A stretch of 64,000 nucleotides of DNA, taken from positions 124,001 through 188,000 of the forward strand of contig NZ_JAOVZB010000005.1 of assembly GCF_025716875.1 (NCBI RefSeq), given 5' to 3'. The notes beneath the pieces were generated by a model. The model was given only the letters and a program-made list of their open reading frames with translations, was not told where the DNA came from and ran no database searches. The stretch is from Marinomonas sargassi. GTDB taxonomy: Bacteria; Pseudomonadota; Gammaproteobacteria; Pseudomonadales; Marinomonadaceae. Shown here one piece after another: positions 62,817 to 64,000 of this stretch (within the stretch, counting starts at the first letter, position 1; each line of letters starts with the position of its first letter). A program made the translations under genes and the position numbers.

Positions 62817-62850
62817 AATAATTACTTCAGTAATTCATGAAGTAATTATT
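62817..62850. promoter_or_regulatory. 12-bp dyad operator between LysR and guanidinobutyrase genes
   Basis: AATAATTACTTC, ten bases, then GAAGTAATTATT, a perfect inverted repeat of 12 bp, with a further partial AGTAATTCAT in the spacer. It lies 13 bases upstream of the LysR start codon and 81 before the ureohydrolase start. A LysR-binding site is the natural reading. Confidence 0.7.
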
Positions 62851-62931
62851 TAGGATCTGGTATTTAACAGTCAAGACCTCTTTTCTAGTATCGGAGTTAT
62901 TCAATAAAACATACAAAGAGAAGATGAGCGT

Positions 62932-63888
62932 ATGTCAACAGAGAAAATATTCCATCAACCACAAAGCGGTAACGACATGCCTCGCTTTGGAGGTCGTGCC
63001 ACCATGATGAGACTACCTTTCGTTGAGAACTTGGACGAACTAGATGTAGCTTATATTGGTATACCATTAGACGTTGGCACATCACAAAGAGCTGGTACTC
63101 GCTATGGACCACGACAAATTCGTGCAGAGTCGGTAATGATACGCCCTTACAACATGGCCACAGGTGCGGCTCCATTTGATTCTTTATCTGTAGGTGACAT
63201 TGGTGATGTGCCAATCAATACCTATAACCTTCTCAAGTCAGTCGACATCATTGAGGAATATTACACCAAGCTGAACCCTTACCCTCTGATCCCTCTGACA
63301 CTGGGTGGCGATCACACATTAACACTACCGATTTTAAGAGCATTGAAAAAGAAGCATGGCCCTGTGGGATTGATCCATATAGATGCGCACACAGACACCA
63401 ACGACAACATGTTTGGTGAAAAAATAGCCCACGGCACCACCTTTCGTCGTGCTGTAGAAGAAGGTTTATTGGATTGTGAGCGAGTAGTACAGATTGGCCA
63501 ACGGGCACAAGGCTACTCAGCCGAAGACTTTAAATGGGGCGAAAACCAAGGTTTTCAGTTGGTTACAGCTGAACAATGCTGGCATAAGTCTCTAGAACCC
63601 TTGATGACAGAAGTACGTAAAAAAATGGGCGATAAGCCTGTTTATCTTTCTTTTGATATTGATGGCATTGATCCTGCTTGGGCTCCGGGCACAGGTACGC
63701 CAGAAGTAGGTGGTTTAACCTCAATTCAAGGCCTTGAAATTATCCGTGGATGCAAGGGTTTAAAGCTTATTGGAGGTGACCTTGTGGAAGTCTCTCCACC
63801 TTACGATGTGAGTGGTAACACCTCGCAACTTGCCGCCAATTATTTGTACGAGATGCTCTGCGTTTTGCCTAATGTAAACTACCGATAA
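62932..63888 (+). CDS. gbuA: ureohydrolase, guanidinobutyrase-like
   Basis: 318 residues of the arginase/agmatinase family. Manganese ligands are His128 in GGDHTLTLP, Asp151, His153 and Asp155 in HIDAHTDTND, and Asp242 and Asp244 in SFDIDGIDPAW. The start HQPQSGNDMPRFGGRATMM and the AESVMIRPYNMATGAAPFDS block are much closer to Pseudomonas GbuA (4-guanidinobutyrase) than to E. coli SpeB, as I recall them. Product would be urea and 4-aminobutyrate, feeding the urt genes nearby only indirectly since the urea is made inside the cell. Agmatinase activity is an alternative. A divergent LysR gene supports the Gbu reading. Confidence 0.82.
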   Translation: MSTEKIFHQPQSGNDMPRFGGRATMMRLPFVENLDELDVAYIGIPLDVGTSQRAGTRYGPRQIRAESVMIRPYNMATGAAPFDSLSVGDIGDVPINTYNLLKSVDIIEEYYTKLNPYPLIPLTLGGDHTLTLPILRALKKKHGPVGLIHIDAHTDTNDNMFGEKIAHGTTFRRAVEEGLLDCERVVQIGQRAQGYSAEDFKWGENQGFQLVTAEQCWHKSLEPLMTEVRKKMGDKPVYLSFDIDGIDPAWAPGTGTPEVGGLTSIQGLEIIRGCKGLKLIGGDLVEVSPPYDVSGNTSQLAANYLYEMLCVLPNVNYR

Positions 63889-63926
63889 TCTCACTTTTCT
63901 AGTGATAAAAGACAGGCTACAGCACG

Positions 63927-64000
63927 ATGAAACTAGAACTTTTTCGCACTCTATGGGGCGTATCAACACCATTAGATGAAATAGCCCACAAACTGAAAGA
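63927..64000 (+). CDS. start of a TIM-barrel-like protein, cut by the window end
   Basis: ATG 63927 opens a frame that runs to the last base, giving MKLELFRTLWGVSTPLDEIA and five further residues. This looks like the first strand and helix of a sugar-phosphate isomerase/epimerase TIM barrel, but 24 residues are too few to be sure. It is 38 bases behind the guanidinobutyrase gene on the same strand and probably cotranscribed. No strong ribosome site is seen: the nearest purine-rich bases are the GACAGG about 10 bases ahead. Confidence 0.5.
   Translation, partial: MKLELFRTLWGVSTPLDEIAHKLK

Overview
The window looks like chromosome of a marine gammaproteobacterium, most likely Marinomonas or a close relative in the Oceanospirillales. 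This rests on AT-leaning base composition judged by eye, a FlgT-type flagellar gene, ZapB, ProQ/FinO, GlsB, PpnN, Rep and AzoR homologues, and the many amide, urea and guanidino-compound genes. No insertion sequence, prophage, CRISPR array or rRNA gene was seen.

Layout: (1) 1-2600: the end of flgT, a ZapB-like coiled coil, two small envelope genes and a ProQ-domain protein. (2) 2640-3970: tRNA-Tyr, a 7-bp tandem repeat, and a seven-gene tRNA operon on the minus strand (Ser-Asn-Pro-His-Lys-Asn-Lys) with a clear promoter. (3) 3980-10340: polysaccharide deacetylase, nudC, a beta-propeller lipoprotein, glsB and ppnN. (4) 10500-13940: a 38-bp perfect palindrome, then an orphan ABC-type solute-binding protein followed by an NCS1-type (nucleobase family) secondary transporter. 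(5) 14030-23140: a nine-gene minus-strand amide operon: a urea/amide ABC transporter of the Urt/FmdDEF type, aliphatic amidase AmiE, an AmiB-like AAA+ ATPase, formamidase FmdA and FmdB. (6) 23580-27930: divergent from it, a 1139-residue protein fusing an NCS1 transporter to a Cys-rich linker, histidine kinase and receiver, translationally coupled to a LuxR-type response regulator. (7) 28010-33440: an oligopeptide-type ABC transporter behind a consensus sigma-54 promoter. (8) 33490-41510: an ECF sigma factor with its ChrR anti-sigma factor, divergent from a lipid-modification operon (SDR, FAD oxidoreductase, DUF1365, cyclopropane fatty acid synthase and others). (9) 41630-55860: azoR/SDR/LysR, a split phosphorelay (REC-REC-kinase and REC-HPt), azlCD with an XRE-cupin regulator, tRNA-Arg, a threonine-dehydrogenase-like gene, cytochrome c, rep, Lrp/EamA and an aromatic aminotransferase. 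(10) 55960-64000: a second, canonical urtABCDE operon, then a LysR gene divergent from a guanidinobutyrase-like gene and the start of another gene.

Functional theme: scavenging of organic nitrogen. Short amides and formamide are imported and hydrolysed to ammonia. Guanidino compounds give urea, which is handled by urt; no urease is in the window. Glutaminase and peptide uptake add to this. The least described parts are the NCS1-transporter/histidine-kinase fusion and the solute-binding-protein plus NCS1-transporter pair; each puts an NCS1 module in an unusual setting within 17 kb.
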